Assembly (NCBI RefSeq): GCF_029844725.1
Contig: NZ_JAOCKJ010000010.1
Location: 1-64,000, forward strand
Source: Pantoea sp. GD03673
GTDB taxonomy: Bacteria; Pseudomonadota; Gammaproteobacteria; Enterobacterales; Enterobacteriaceae
Direction: 5' to 3'
DNA length: 64,000 nt
Below are positions 17,738 through 27,420 of the stretch, one piece after another (positions within the stretch are counted from its first letter, which is position 1; each line of letters begins with the position of its first letter). The translations under genes were made by a program, and so were the position numbers. Under the pieces are notes generated by a model. The model saw only the letters and a program-made list of their open reading frames with translations. It did no database searches and was not told where the DNA came from.

Positions 17738-18853
17738 TTACGGCTGGCGGCGCAGGGTAATTCGCGTCAGTTCCGAGGGACGGCCCAGCCTGACCGCCAT
17801 GCCTGGCCAGAGCGCCGTGCCGTTATTCACATAGAGCTGCATTCCGCCCACCTGATACAGCCCGGACACAAATCCGCCGTTGGGTTTAGCAAACAGCCGA
17901 TCCAGCCCGATGATCAGGCCGCCATGCGTATGCCCTGAGAGTTGCACATCCACGCCCTGTGCCGCATTCTGGCGGGCATTACGTGGCTGATGATCCAGCA
18001 GGATCACCGGTGCATTTTCAGGTGCCTGCGCCAGCGCACGGGCCAGATCCGGGCCGGTGGCCTGTCTGCCTGATGCGGAGATATCCGGCAAACCTGCAAT
18101 CACCAGCTTTGCCGCGCCGCGCCGGATAACGGTGTGGCTGTTGAGCAGAGGCTGCAACCCGAGTGAGGCCAGATGCGCCGTCCAGACTGCCTGGTGAAAG
18201 AAATATTCGTGGTTGCCGGTGATGGCCCACACGCCGTCAGGCGCTGCCAGCACGCGCAGCGGCGCGACATCATGCCGCCGGTGCGCCAGGCTGCCGTCGA
18301 TCACGTCGCCCGTGACCACAATCAGATCGGCGTTAAGCGTCATCGCCCGTTCAACCACGGCGGCGGTCCAGGCCGCATTAAATAACCGGGTGATATGCAG
18401 GTCTGTGAGCTGCAGCAGCTGATACCCCTCAAACTCGGGGGGCAGGTTGGGCAGAACCAGCGTCACCTCTTTGACCGGCGGTACCCGTATCGCCTGCTGG
18501 ACGCCAGCGGCAGCGAGCGCCATCGCGATGACGACGGCCAGATAGCGAACCGCCGGAGCCAGCGCCAGCGGATGACGCAACAGGAGGGCGAGCAGCATGA
18601 CGGCATCCATCACCATCTGAAGCAGCGCCAGCAGCAGCACGGTGCTGTACGCCCAGTTAAACAGAATGATGATAATGCGGGGCATTTCGGCGGAGAAAAT
18701 CCCCCCCGACGTAAAACGGCTTACCAGCAGATATTGTGAAGCCAGCAGCACCAGTGCTGAAAGCAGGATTTTTAAGGCCAGAGGCAGTGACAGGGGAATG
18801 ATGACGCGCGCAATAACATACCAGCTCGGCAAGCTGAAAATCAGGTGAAACAT
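17738..18853 (-). CDS. Membrane-anchored metallophosphoesterase (YaeI-like)
   Basis: 371 residues. Four hydrophobic helices in the first 125 residues (about 10-30, 28-48, 60-90, 100-120) anchor a C-terminal calcineurin-type phosphoesterase domain. All metal motifs are present: LTDLHI (D and H), VVTGDVIDG, ITGNHEYFF, a buried LLDHQP and SGHTHGG. E. coli YaeI, a single-anchor relative of about 270 residues, acts on model phosphodiesters; UDP-2,3-diacylglucosamine and other lipid substrates are possible but unproven here. The domain most likely faces the periplasm. The ATG is preceded by a modest GGAAGA ribosome site. It is followed, after a 77-base gap, by the MBL-fold gene on the same strand, so the two may be cotranscribed. 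Confidence 0.88.
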   Translation of the reverse strand: MFHLIFSLPSWYVIARVIIPLSLPLALKILLSALVLLASQYLLVSRFTSGGIFSAEMPRIIIILFNWAYSTVLLLALLQMVMDAVMLLALLLRHPLALAPAVRYLAVVIAMALAAAGVQQAIRVPPVKEVTLVLPNLPPEFEGYQLLQLTDLHITRLFNAAWTAAVVERAMTLNADLIVVTGDVIDGSLAHRRHDVAPLRVLAAPDGVWAITGNHEYFFHQAVWTAHLASLGLQPLLNSHTVIRRGAAKLVIAGLPDISASGRQATGPDLARALAQAPENAPVILLDHQPRNARQNAAQGVDVQLSGHTHGGLIIGLDRLFAKPNGGFVSGLYQVGGMQLYVNNGTALWPGMAVRLGRPSELTRITLRRQP

Positions 18854-19004
18854 GGCAGTCTTCCGGTAGGGCGCTGAATGTCAGCGCAGGCAAATAAGAG
18901 ACGATCGTCTGTGATGCTGTTTTCCGCATTGAAGTGTATACGATGCTACCGTTCGGGTTACTTTACCCCGGGTGCTATGCAGGCCATTAATCAGGAGGGG
19001 GCGG

Positions 19005-19044
19005 GGATAAAAGCAAAACAGCGTGACCGGCGCACCGGCCACGC
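19005..19044 (-). terminator. Terminator of the ydeP gene
   Basis: GCGTGACCGG / CCGGCCACGC (19021-19030 with 19035-19044) form a stem with one mismatch and a CGCA loop. Read leftwards it is followed by TGTTTTGCTTTTA. It lies 30 bases past the ydeP stop codon. Confidence 0.7.
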
Positions 19045-19073
19045 AGGTAAGGTTAACGACCTGACGCGTCAGA

Positions 19074-21401
19074 CTAGCGTAAAACGCCTGAGGTGGTCTG
19101 AGTTTCGTCGGTAACGCGCGTCATCGAGATCGGAATACTTTTATAGGCGGGGATGCCGCTTTTGGTATCGTGGCTGTCGAGCGGCACCATCACGTTTGCC
19201 TCGGGATAGTAAGCGCCGACTGAACCCGGTGCCATATCAATAATCACGATGGTCAGATTTTTCATCTGGCGCGAAGTGGGATTGCCCTCCGGGTCCAGCG
19301 CCATCAGATCGACACGGTCGCCAACGCGCAGCTGGCGTTTCTCCGCCTCTTCGGCATTGATAAACAGCACATCGCGGCGACCGGTCACACCGCGGTAACG
19401 GTCGTTCAGCCCGTAAAGCGTGGTGTTGTACTGGTCATGACTGCGCAGGGTGGTGAGCACCAGATCATGGCACTTCAGCGAGCGGGGATCTTCGTTGATG
19501 CCCTGCATCACTTTGAACTGCGCCTTGCCTGAAGGCGTGTGCCAGACGCGTTCTGACGCCGCGTTATAGAGCCGGAAGCCCCCCGGCTGCTTAATCCGCT
19601 CGTTGAAGTTGTCGAACGCCGGGAAGACCGCTTCAATGGCATCACGGATGCGGCTGTAATCGGCGGCCATCGCGGACCAGTCCACCACGCTGTCTGGCAG
19701 GGTTGCCTTTGCCAGTGCGGCCACCAGCGCCGGTTCAGATTTGAGATGAGGCGAAGCCGGGTCCAGCGAACCGCGCGAGGCATGCACCATCGACATTGAA
19801 TCTTCAACGGTCACGCTCTGTGCGCCGGTCGCCTGCACATCGGTCTCAGTCCGGCCCAGCACCGGCAGCAAGTAGTTGTGCCTGCCGAGTAACAGGTGTG
19901 AGCGATTGAGTTTGGTCGCCATATGCACGACCAGATCCAGATTACGCATTGCCGGGAAGGTCACCTGCGGGTCCGAAATCGCTTCTGCCAGGTTGCCACC
20001 CAGACAGAGCAGCGCTTTGGCTTTGCCGTCGCGCATCGCCTTAATCGCCTCAACGGCACCGTGCCCGTGTTTCTGTGGCGGGCGGAAACCAAACACCTTC
20101 TCAATACTGTCCAGCAGCGACTGCGGCGGGATCTCGGTGATGCCCACGGTGCGGTCGCCCTGAACGTTGGAGTGACCGCGTAACGGACAGATGCCCGCGC
20201 CCGGCTTTCCGAAGTTGCCGCGCATCAGCAGCAGATTAGCAATCTGCTGCACGTTCTGCGTGCCGTACTGATGCTGGGTGATCCCCATGCCATAACAGAT
20301 AATGGTCCGTTCCGCGCTGGCATAGAGTCGGGCAATGTGCTGAATCTCCTCCCGCGCCATGCCTGACACTTTCAGGATATGGTCCCAGTCGGTGCTCTCC
20401 AGGTCAGCTTTCAGGGCGTCAAAGCCTTCAGTGTGCTGGCTGATAAACGCCTCATCAATCACGCCAGGCTCGCCTTTGCTCAGCGCCTCCTCGTGCATGA
20501 TTAGCAGGATTTTCATCACCCCTTTGAGCATCGCCGCATCACCGCCCACCCGCACTTTGTAATAGGTTGAAGCCAGTTCAGTAGAGCTAAGCGACAGCAT
20601 CTCAATGGGACTTTGCGGCGAGGTAAAGCGTTCCAGCCCGCGTTCACGTAACGGGTTGATCGCCACGATGGTGGCACCGCGTTTAGAGACCTCCCGCAGC
20701 GTGCCGAGCATCCGTGGATGGTTGGTGCCAGGGTTATGACCGATGCAGAGCACCAGATCGCAGTGGTCAAAATCCTCCAGCTCTACCGTGCCTTTGCCGA
20801 CGCCAATCGACTCCGGCAGCCCAACGCTGGTGGGTTCATGACACATATTTGAGCAGTCGGGAAAGTTATTGGTGCCATATTCGCGGGCGAAGAGCTGCCA
20901 CAGGAACGCGGCTTCATTGGAGGCGCGGCCCGAGGTATAAAACTCCACGCTATCCGGGTCGTCGTAGCTGCGCAGATGTTCACCGATCTCCTGCAACGCC
21001 GTCTCCCACGCGACAGGCTGATAGGTATCGGTAGCGGCATCGTACTTCATCGGATGGGTCAGGCGGCCTTCGCCCTCAAGATGGAGTGCGCTGCGCTCCC
21101 ACAATTCCGTCACGGTATGGGCAGCAAAAAATTCCGGCGTGGTGCGTTTGCTGGTGGCTTCCCACGACACCGCCTTGGCACCGTTTTCGCAGAATTCAAA
21201 GGATGAAGCGTGCTGCGGGTCGGGCCAGGCACAGCCCGGACAGTCAAAGCCCTGTGGCTGGTTGACTTTGAACAGGGCAATCACATCCTGCTTCACTGAC
21301 ATCTGGCCACGGATAGCATCGGCAACCGCCTTCAGTGCGCCCCAGCCACCGGCAGCGCCGCCATAAGGCGCGATGCCATTTGTGCGATTTTGCTCTTTCA
21401 T
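19074..21401 (-). CDS. ydeP: Molybdopterin oxidoreductase YdeP (FdhF family)
   Basis: 775 residues, the length of E. coli YdeP. It is a bis-MGD molybdoenzyme-like protein: the molybdopterin oxidoreductase core (about 100-480; [19 protein letters not shown], then [54 protein letters not shown]) and a C-terminal molydopterin-dinucleotide-binding domain (about 650-775; [27 protein letters not shown]). There is a short N-terminal CPGC motif (FDCPGCAWP) instead of the full 4Fe-4S cysteine set of formate dehydrogenases. In E. coli ydeP is induced by EvgA and contributes to acid resistance; the substrate is unknown. The start is the ATG at 21401 (TGGAGCATT before it). A dedicated terminator follows; no fdhD partner is nearby. 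Confidence 0.93.
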   Translation of the reverse strand: MKEQNRTNGIAPYGGAAGGWGALKAVADAIRGQMSVKQDVIALFKVNQPQGFDCPGCAWPDPQHASSFEFCENGAKAVSWEATSKRTTPEFFAAHTVTELWERSALHLEGEGRLTHPMKYDAATDTYQPVAWETALQEIGEHLRSYDDPDSVEFYTSGRASNEAAFLWQLFAREYGTNNFPDCSNMCHEPTSVGLPESIGVGKGTVELEDFDHCDLVLCIGHNPGTNHPRMLGTLREVSKRGATIVAINPLRERGLERFTSPQSPIEMLSLSSTELASTYYKVRVGGDAAMLKGVMKILLIMHEEALSKGEPGVIDEAFISQHTEGFDALKADLESTDWDHILKVSGMAREEIQHIARLYASAERTIICYGMGITQHQYGTQNVQQIANLLLMRGNFGKPGAGICPLRGHSNVQGDRTVGITEIPPQSLLDSIEKVFGFRPPQKHGHGAVEAIKAMRDGKAKALLCLGGNLAEAISDPQVTFPAMRNLDLVVHMATKLNRSHLLLGRHNYLLPVLGRTETDVQATGAQSVTVEDSMSMVHASRGSLDPASPHLKSEPALVAALAKATLPDSVVDWSAMAADYSRIRDAIEAVFPAFDNFNERIKQPGGFRLYNAASERVWHTPSGKAQFKVMQGINEDPRSLKCHDLVLTTLRSHDQYNTTLYGLNDRYRGVTGRRDVLFINAEEAEKRQLRVGDRVDLMALDPEGNPTSRQMKNLTIVIIDMAPGSVGAYYPEANVMVPLDSHDTKSGIPAYKSIPISMTRVTDETQTTSGVLR

Positions 21402-22070
21402 AATGCTCCACATTGTTTCTATTGTTATTGGCTAAGCCTGGTACATAAAAGGGAACAGCAACGTGGATTCTGGCTATTATTCAGCGAAATTTTTTCTCAA
21501 AATGTTTCGAAGGGGCAGGTGTTGTGAATGGCCGGGCTGAAATAAGCGTAAGGGTAACGCAATAATAAACGAGACGGCCCTGCGTAATGACCTGGAAAAT
21601 TTATCAGGAACCGATGTCAGTGATGACGGATAATTAAGCTGGCTCTTTTAATTGTCTGTTTTTAAAAGGATAGTTATTGATGCGGGTCTGAAGGGGTTAT
21701 GGCATATGATTGCTGGCTGATAAAGTCATTCCGGTTAATATTTACGCCTGTGCGCTTCAGCAGTAAAAATATTCACAACGGCATGGTTAGCGTAACGGGA
21801 ATTGCGTGCAGGGGAAATATAACGGGTCGTTATTACCGTCCACATTAATTACCCGAACTGGCCTTAAATATCGTTCAGCGGACATCAGCCTGAATTATGA
21901 GGCAAAGCCTTATCAGTAGCGCTGCCCGGTGCTGCTTTCTGGTTAAGAGAGGGCGATCCCTGGCTGGAACCGGATAGCATGAAGCCAGCCTGCCAGTTAC
22001 AGGGCGCTTTCTGTGCGTCAGGGGCTGAGCCTGTCAGCGCTTTGTTGTTCTGACAGGCCGTACGTCAGGG
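21402..22070. other. Intergenic region upstream of ydeP
   Basis: About 670 bases, AT-rich near the ydeP start. No gene was recognised. It should contain the ydeP promoter, but no clear sigma-70 pair or EvgA-type box could be identified by eye. Confidence 0.4.
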
Positions 22071-22418
22071 TTACTTCTTCTTATTCAGCATCGACTTCAG
22101 ATCGGCAAACGGATTGTAGGTCGCCTCACCCACATCTTTCTGGGCATCCTCGCCTGCCACCACGCGGGTACCATACTGGTCAGCCTCGGTATACTTTGAG
22201 TGCTCGTGGTCATGACAATAGAGACACAGCAGCTCCCAGTTACTGCCATCCTCCGGATTATTGGTATGGTCATGATCGATATGATGCACGGTCAGCTCGC
22301 GCAGATTTGAATACACAAATTCACGTGAGCAGCGCCCACACACCCACGGATAAATTTTTAACGCTTTCTCACGGTAGCCGCTTTCCAGCCGCGAATAATT
22401 TTTGGGGATCAGAGCCAT
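22071..22418 (-). CDS. yajD: HNH nuclease family protein YajD
   Basis: 115 residues, nearly identical in order and motifs to E. coli YajD: MALIPKNYSRLESGYREKA at the start, CGRCSREF and LCLYCHDHEH forming the zinc-binding cysteine pairs, and the HNH core LTVHHIDHDHTNNPEDGSNW between them. HNH proteins of this kind nick or cut DNA with a His-metal active site; the biological substrate of YajD is unknown. The C-terminal NPFADLKSMLNKKK tail is conserved. Overlapping plus-strand frames are antisense shadows. It stands alone; the nearest neighbour on the same strand is more than 200 bases away. Confidence 0.95.
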   Translation of the reverse strand: MALIPKNYSRLESGYREKALKIYPWVCGRCSREFVYSNLRELTVHHIDHDHTNNPEDGSNWELLCLYCHDHEHSKYTEADQYGTRVVAGEDAQKDVGEATYNPFADLKSMLNKKK

Positions 22419-22640
22419 TGCAGATATTACCTGTAAAAGGTGTTCACGAGAATGCCGCCACTATATCCCACAACGGAACCGAAGGAGAAATCCCGCGGCA
22501 AGCAGGGCGAAGACGCGCCCTGCCGGAACCGGCAAATCTGTGAACCTTGACATCTTCAGCTTTACACCCGCGCTAAGCCTGCTAATCAGCAGGGTAGCGC
22601 CGGAAACGTGACAATTTAGCGCTTTGCTTAAAACGCCGCG

Positions 22641-22808
22641 CTAAAGGTAGTGCCGTACACCATAAACAGCCCAGAAAATCGCATTAGCTCCCAGATAAAT
22701 CCAGCATCCCCAGTAGGCTACAGGCTCACGGCGGGTGCGGAGTTTGGGCAGAAACACCAGTAAATAGAGCGCAGAGGCGATAAGCGAAACGAAGTAGAAA
22801 AATTTCAT
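22641..22808 (-). CDS. Small membrane protein
   Basis: 55 residues from the ATG at 22808, with an AGGAGA ribosome site seven bases upstream; this start gives a hydrophobic MKFFYFVSLIASALYLLVF helix at the N-terminus. A short basic loop (PKLRTRREP) separates it from a second hydrophobic segment (WGCWIYLGANAIFWAVYGV). Two transmembrane helices with the positive loop suggest both ends face the periplasm. The family is not recognised; similar two-helix proteins are common and poorly studied in Enterobacterales. Confidence 0.65.
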   Translation of the reverse strand: MKFFYFVSLIASALYLLVFLPKLRTRREPVAYWGCWIYLGANAIFWAVYGVRHYL

Positions 22809-23086
22809 AGTTGTCTCCTGATGAATATCCTTTATTTCAGAATAGTCAGGGATAACCATTTTGCTCAGTGCATCGTCAGATTCATGCCGTACCGATCTTT
22901 TTGATGCGCACGCCGCAGATGTCCCGCTCGCTCACCATCGAAAAGGCAGCAGGGCGACGCGCTCAGGCCGGTTAAGAAAAGATAACGCCGGGATGTTTAA
23001 GCGGATGTTACACCCTATAATCAACGCAGTTTGTTGGCCTGCAGGAATGCAGGCTTTGCTCCCGCCCCAATGGAAGAGATCCGCTG

Positions 23087-26000
23087 ATGTTTTCTCGCTT
23101 TTTTATTTATCGCCCCGTCTTCGCATGGGTTGTTGCCATTTTAATTATGCTGCTTGGCGCGCTCTCTATCACCCAGCTGCCGGTTGAACAATATCCTGAT
23201 GTCGCCCCGCCCTCGGTGAATATCAGTGCAACTTACACCGGGGCTTCAGCGGAGACGCTGGAGAACAGTGTCACCCAGGTGATTGAGCAGCAGCTGACCG
23301 GGCTGGATAATCTGCTCTATTTTACCTCCAGCAGCAGCTCGCAGGGGAATGTATCGGTCACCGTCACCTTCAGTCAGGGCACCGATCCGGACACCGCTCA
23401 GGTGCAGGTTCAGAACAAGGTGCAGCAGGCGCTCTCCCGTCTGCCCAGCGAAGTGCAGCAGCTTGGCGTGACCGTGACTAAGTCACAGTCAAACTTCCTG
23501 CTGGTGATGGGGCTGTATGACACCACCGGAAAAAGTAACAGCACGGATATCGGTGACTGGCTGGTCAGCAATATGCAGGAGCCGCTGGCCAGGACGGAAG
23601 GGGTCGGGGACATCCAGGTTTTCGGCGGTCAGTACGCGATGCGCATCTGGCTCGATCCCTTTAAACTGAACGCCTTTGCGTTGCAGCCTTCAGATGTATC
23701 AGCGGCGATACGCTCGCAGAACATTCAGGTTTCAGCCGGTAAAATCGGCGGCCTGCCCTCGCCCGCTAATCAGCAACTTACCGCTACGGTCAGAGCACAG
23801 TCGCGGCTGCAGACGCCAGAGCAGTTTCGCAACATCATCGTGAAAAGTGATAAAAGCGGAGCCATTGTGCGCGTCGGGGATGTGGCGCGGGTGGAGCTGG
23901 GCGGCGAATCCTATGACATGACCACACGGCTTAACGGGCACCCTGCGGCAGGTGTCGGGGTGATGCTGGCTCCGGGTGCGAATGCGCTGGCCACGGCAAC
24001 GCTGGTGAAAAACAAAGTGGAAGAATATCGCCATTCCATGCCGGAAGGTTACGAAGTGGCCTATGCGCTCGACAGCACCGACTTCATCAAAATCTCGGTT
24101 GAGGATGTCGTGATCACCCTGATTGAAGCGATTGCGCTGGTGGTGGTGGTGATGTACCTGTTCCTGCAAAACCTTCGCGCTACGCTGATCCCGGCGCTGG
24201 CGGTGCCGGTGGTCCTGCTCGGCACCTTTGGCGTACTGGCGCTGTGCGGCTACACCATCAATACCCTGACGCTGTTTGCAATGGTGCTGGCCATCGGACT
24301 GCTGGTGGATGATGCGATCGTGGTGGTTGAAAACGTCGAACGCATCATGCATGACGAAGGCTTGCCAGCCCGTGAGGCCACGGAAAAGTCGATGAAAGAG
24401 ATCTCGGGTGCGCTGGTAGCTATCGCGCTGGTGCTCTCAGCTGTATTTCTGCCGATGGCCTTTTTCGCCGGATCAACCGGCGTAATCTACCGGCAGTTCT
24501 CCGTTACGATCATTGCCGCCATGACCTTCTCTGTGGTTGTGGCGCTGACGCTGACGCCTGCGCTGTGTGGCATGCTGCTGCGCCCGACAGCACCTCATCG
24601 CACAGGTTTCTTTGGCGGGTTTAACCGCTTTTATGCTGCCACCGAGCGTCAGTATCGTCACAAAGTGGTGAGCACGTTACGTCGTCCGCTCATCATGGTG
24701 TCGCTCTACGCGGTAATGGGCGCGGTGCTGTTTGTGATGTTCACCCGACTGCCCGGCAGTTTCCTGCCGACCGAAGACCAGGGCAGCATTATGCTCCAGG
24801 CGACGCTGCCTGCTGGTGCCACGGCCAGCCGCACTGAGGCCGTTAATCAGCAGATCGTTGACTGGTTTCTGACGCAGGAGAAACAGAATATTGATGTGGT
24901 CTTCACCATCAACGGCTTTAACTTCAGCGGTGCGGCGCAGAATGCCGGTATGGCATTTATCAAGCTTAAAAACTGGGATCAGCGACCGGGTAGTGAGAAC
25001 TCTGCTGAAGCGATTGCCGGGCGGGCCACTTATGCGCTTGCGTCAATTCAGGATGCGCAGATCTTTGCGCTGACGCCGCCATCAGTGCCGGGGCTGGGGC
25101 AGAACAACGGCTTTACCTATGAGCTGCTGGCCAGCGGTGGCACCACGCGTGAGCAGTTAGGGACGTTGCGCGATAAGCTCTTACAAAGCGCAGCGCAAAA
25201 CCCGGCGCTGATCGGCGTGCGGGCGAATATCCTGCCGCAGACACCGCAGTTGCAGATTGATATTGATACCAGCAAAGCGGTGGCGCTGGGACTGCAACTG
25301 GACGATGTCACCGACACGCTTACCAGCGCCTGGGGCGGAGCCTACATCAATGACTTTATTGATCGGGGCCGGGTGAAGCGGGTCTACCTGCAGGGCGATG
25401 GTCAGTATCGTTCTGCGCCGTCGGACCTGGATAAGTGGTACATCCGTAACAGTGACGGCACCATGACGCCGTTCTCAGCGTTTGCCTCGACCCGCTGGAC
25501 CATGGGACCGGAAAGCCTTAACCGCTATAACGGTTCCGCCTCCTATGAAATTCAGGGTCAGAACGCGGAAGGCTTCAGCTCCGGTGACGCCATGAACACC
25601 ATTGAGCGGCTGGCCAATGAATTACCGGCCGGGACGACCGGCGCGTGGAGCGGACTTTCACTGCAGGAGAAGCAGGCGGGTGGGCAGTCAGCTACGCTCT
25701 ATGCGATCTCGATTCTGGTGGTTTTCCTCTGTCTGGCCGCGCTGTATGAGAGCTGGTCGGTGCCGTTCTCGGTGCTGTTAGCGGTGCCGCTCGGTGTGCT
25801 GGGCACGGTGCTGGCCGTGGCGCTGCGCGGATTAAGCAACGATATCTACTTCCAGGTGGCGCTACTGACCACGGTCGGGCTGACCTCTAAAAACGCGATA
25901 CTGATCATTGAATTTGCTGAGGACGCGGTGCGTCGCGGACAGTCGCTGAGTGCTGCGGCATTGCAGGCGTCACGCACCCGTCTGCGACCCATCATGATGA

Positions 26001-26191
26001 CGTCACTGGCCTTTATCACCGGGGTGATCCCGCTGGCGGTGGCGACCGGTGCCGGTGCAAACAGCCGTATCGCCATCGGTACCGGTATTATTGGCGGCAC
26101 GCTGGCGGGCACCGTGCTGGCACTGTTCTTCGTTCCTGTGTTCTTTGTGCTGGTGAAGCACTACCTGACCCGGCATCGGAACGCAAAATAA
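23087..26191 (+). CDS. RND (HAE1) multidrug efflux pump, orphan inner-membrane subunit
   Basis: 1034 residues, full length for the AcrB/AcrD/MexB family. Twelve transmembrane helices and two large periplasmic loops are evident. The proton-relay aspartates D408 and D409 (LLVDDAIVVVEN) and the lysine of the SKNAILIIEFA motif in TM10 are present. It matches HAE1 pumps generally (YRPVFAWV N-terminus, LPVEQYPDVAPP). It exports hydrophobic or amphiphilic compounds using the proton gradient, in complex with a periplasmic adaptor and a TolC-type channel. No adaptor (acrA-like), channel or TetR-type regulator lies next to it, so it must borrow a chromosomal adaptor, as AcrD does with AcrA. The ribosome site is weak (AGAGATCCGCTG). 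Confidence 0.93.
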   Translation: MFSRFFIYRPVFAWVVAILIMLLGALSITQLPVEQYPDVAPPSVNISATYTGASAETLENSVTQVIEQQLTGLDNLLYFTSSSSSQGNVSVTVTFSQGTDPDTAQVQVQNKVQQALSRLPSEVQQLGVTVTKSQSNFLLVMGLYDTTGKSNSTDIGDWLVSNMQEPLARTEGVGDIQVFGGQYAMRIWLDPFKLNAFALQPSDVSAAIRSQNIQVSAGKIGGLPSPANQQLTATVRAQSRLQTPEQFRNIIVKSDKSGAIVRVGDVARVELGGESYDMTTRLNGHPAAGVGVMLAPGANALATATLVKNKVEEYRHSMPEGYEVAYALDSTDFIKISVEDVVITLIEAIALVVVVMYLFLQNLRATLIPALAVPVVLLGTFGVLALCGYTINTLTLFAMVLAIGLLVDDAIVVVENVERIMHDEGLPAREATEKSMKEISGALVAIALVLSAVFLPMAFFAGSTGVIYRQFSVTIIAAMTFSVVVALTLTPALCGMLLRPTAPHRTGFFGGFNRFYAATERQYRHKVVSTLRRPLIMVSLYAVMGAVLFVMFTRLPGSFLPTEDQGSIMLQATLPAGATASRTEAVNQQIVDWFLTQEKQNIDVVFTINGFNFSGAAQNAGMAFIKLKNWDQRPGSENSAEAIAGRATYALASIQDAQIFALTPPSVPGLGQNNGFTYELLASGGTTREQLGTLRDKLLQSAAQNPALIGVRANILPQTPQLQIDIDTSKAVALGLQLDDVTDTLTSAWGGAYINDFIDRGRVKRVYLQGDGQYRSAPSDLDKWYIRNSDGTMTPFSAFASTRWTMGPESLNRYNGSASYEIQGQNAEGFSSGDAMNTIERLANELPAGTTGAWSGLSLQEKQAGGQSATLYAISILVVFLCLAALYESWSVPFSVLLAVPLGVLGTVLAVALRGLSNDIYFQVALLTTVGLTSKNAILIIEFAEDAVRRGQSLSAAALQASRTRLRPIMMTSLAFITGVIPLAVATGAGANSRIAIGTGIIGGTLAGTVLALFFVPVFFVLVKHYLTRHRNAK

Positions 26192-26414
26192 CGCGGTCAG
26201 CCCGTCTGTCTGTTAAGGCATGCGGGCTGCACTTACCGGGCATGATGACATCGCGGCGTCAGGTTCGGGTAACAGCAATCGCTTCCGCGAGCGGTTATTA
26301 AAAGCAACGCAGGGCAGAGACAGATGAGATGCAGTTTCGGGCGGTGTTGTGAACGCACTGATCGAAGAGATGCCAGTCCCTGGCGTAAAACGTCCTAAAG
26401 CGCTTTAATCAGAA

Positions 26415-26591
26415 TTACTTAGAAGGACGGCGACTGATCTTGCCTCCTTTCCGACCGGCTTCCCTGGCTTTTTCATGATCGTTCCTGAAATTGCCCCCAC
26501 TGACCTTGCCTCCTGCACTGCCAGCTTCACTCGCACGTTCTGGATCGTTGGCAAAATTACCGGCGCCACCTCTGTATTTCTGTTGTGTCAT
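26415..26591 (-). CDS. KGG-motif stress protein, YciG-like
   Basis: 58 residues. The sequence contains two copies of the con-10/KGG repeat (GNFANDPERASEAGSAGGK, then GNFRNDHEKAREAGRKGGK) and is very close in layout to E. coli YciG, an RpoS-dependent stationary-phase protein. It has no membrane segment, is rich in Gly, Lys and Arg, and probably is intrinsically disordered; the function is unknown. A GAGGT ribosome site precedes the ATG at 26591. It was found by reading the sequence directly because it is very short. It joins yjbJ and the DUF3606 gene as general-stress-like small proteins on this molecule. Confidence 0.85.
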   Translation of the reverse strand: MTQQKYRGGAGNFANDPERASEAGSAGGKVSGGNFRNDHEKAREAGRKGGKISRRPSK

Positions 26592-26792
26592 AGAAAGACC
26601 TCATATCAATGTTCCATAAGATAAAAAGGACTAGCTAGTCACATCTGGAAGCTTAGTCGCCCGCTTCGTTTATGCAAATGCACTGTGTAAAAGCCTTGAT
26701 AAGGCAGCGCGTAATCGTCGAAGGCCTGTTCGCCGCAGCAGGGCAGCGCTCGATGAACTACGCTTAAAGGCCTGACGAAAACGGAGAATGCT

Positions 26793-27089
26793 ATGAGCAA
26801 CGCGACGTTAATCGACACGCTTGAGTTTGGTTCTGATGAGCAGAAGCAGAAATATGAAATCTACGGCGATGATGCGCAGACGCCCACTTATGCTGTGATT
26901 TATCGACAGCAGGGCGATAGCTGGCAGCCCCTGGAGGAGAAAATCACCTTCGCCGCGCAGGATGAGCAGGACGAAGCGACGGGATCACTGGGCTACGGTT
27001 CCGGCGACACGCTGCCCGATTTACGTGATTTGCCAGCAGAAGCGCGGGAGCGCTGCGAACAGCACTGGCACCAGCAGAGTGACAGGTAA
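26793..27089 (+). CDS. Hypothetical small acidic protein
   Basis: 98 residues, strongly acidic, with a CGGAGAA ribosome site seven bases before the ATG at 26793. The first part looks like a beta-sheet domain (LEFGSDEQKQKYEIYGDD, then YAVIYRQQGDSWQPLEEKI), the second is a loop-rich acidic stretch ending in a helix (LPAEARERCEQHWHQ). It has no signal peptide or membrane helix. I do not recognise the family; the layout hints at a small stress or inhibitor protein, but nothing in the neighbourhood supports a particular role. Downstream are about 330 bases with no gene before the FIST chemoreceptor. Confidence 0.65.
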   Translation: MSNATLIDTLEFGSDEQKQKYEIYGDDAQTPTYAVIYRQQGDSWQPLEEKITFAAQDEQDEATGSLGYGSGDTLPDLRDLPAEARERCEQHWHQQSDR

Positions 27090-27420
27090 GCAAGGACACG
27101 CCTGGTGTCAAAACGGTGAAGCTATCCGGTTTACATCGTTACCGGCATAGCTTTATATCTGCCCGGCATAGCGCCGTCCTGGGTTATTTTATGCTAATAA
27201 AATGTAACAAATTCATTCATTAAACCAACTGCAGCAATCGCTAAAGGTTTTCCCGCTGCTGGCGATAACCCCTTGGCGCTGAGCGCGCCGATCAATGATG
27301 AACCCGGCACTCAGCGACGAGTTCTGAACGCGAACGGACCTGCATTTAGCCCTCCTTTTTACACACACCAGAAAACGCGATTTAAGCGCAAATTACTCAA
27401 ATAAAAGCGAAAATAATAAT
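27090..27420. other. Intergenic stretch before the FIST chemoreceptor
   Basis: About 330 bases. AT-rich at 27180-27225 and 27355-27420. No open frame with a ribosome site and no recognisable sigma-28 promoter were found. Confidence 0.4.

Noticed and set aside
22013..22543. 176-codon plus-strand frame
   Set aside because: It is antisense to yajD, has biased composition and no ribosome site; yajD is clearly the real gene.
23732..24352. 206-codon minus-strand frame
   Set aside because: Antisense shadow of the RND pump; His-rich low-complexity product.
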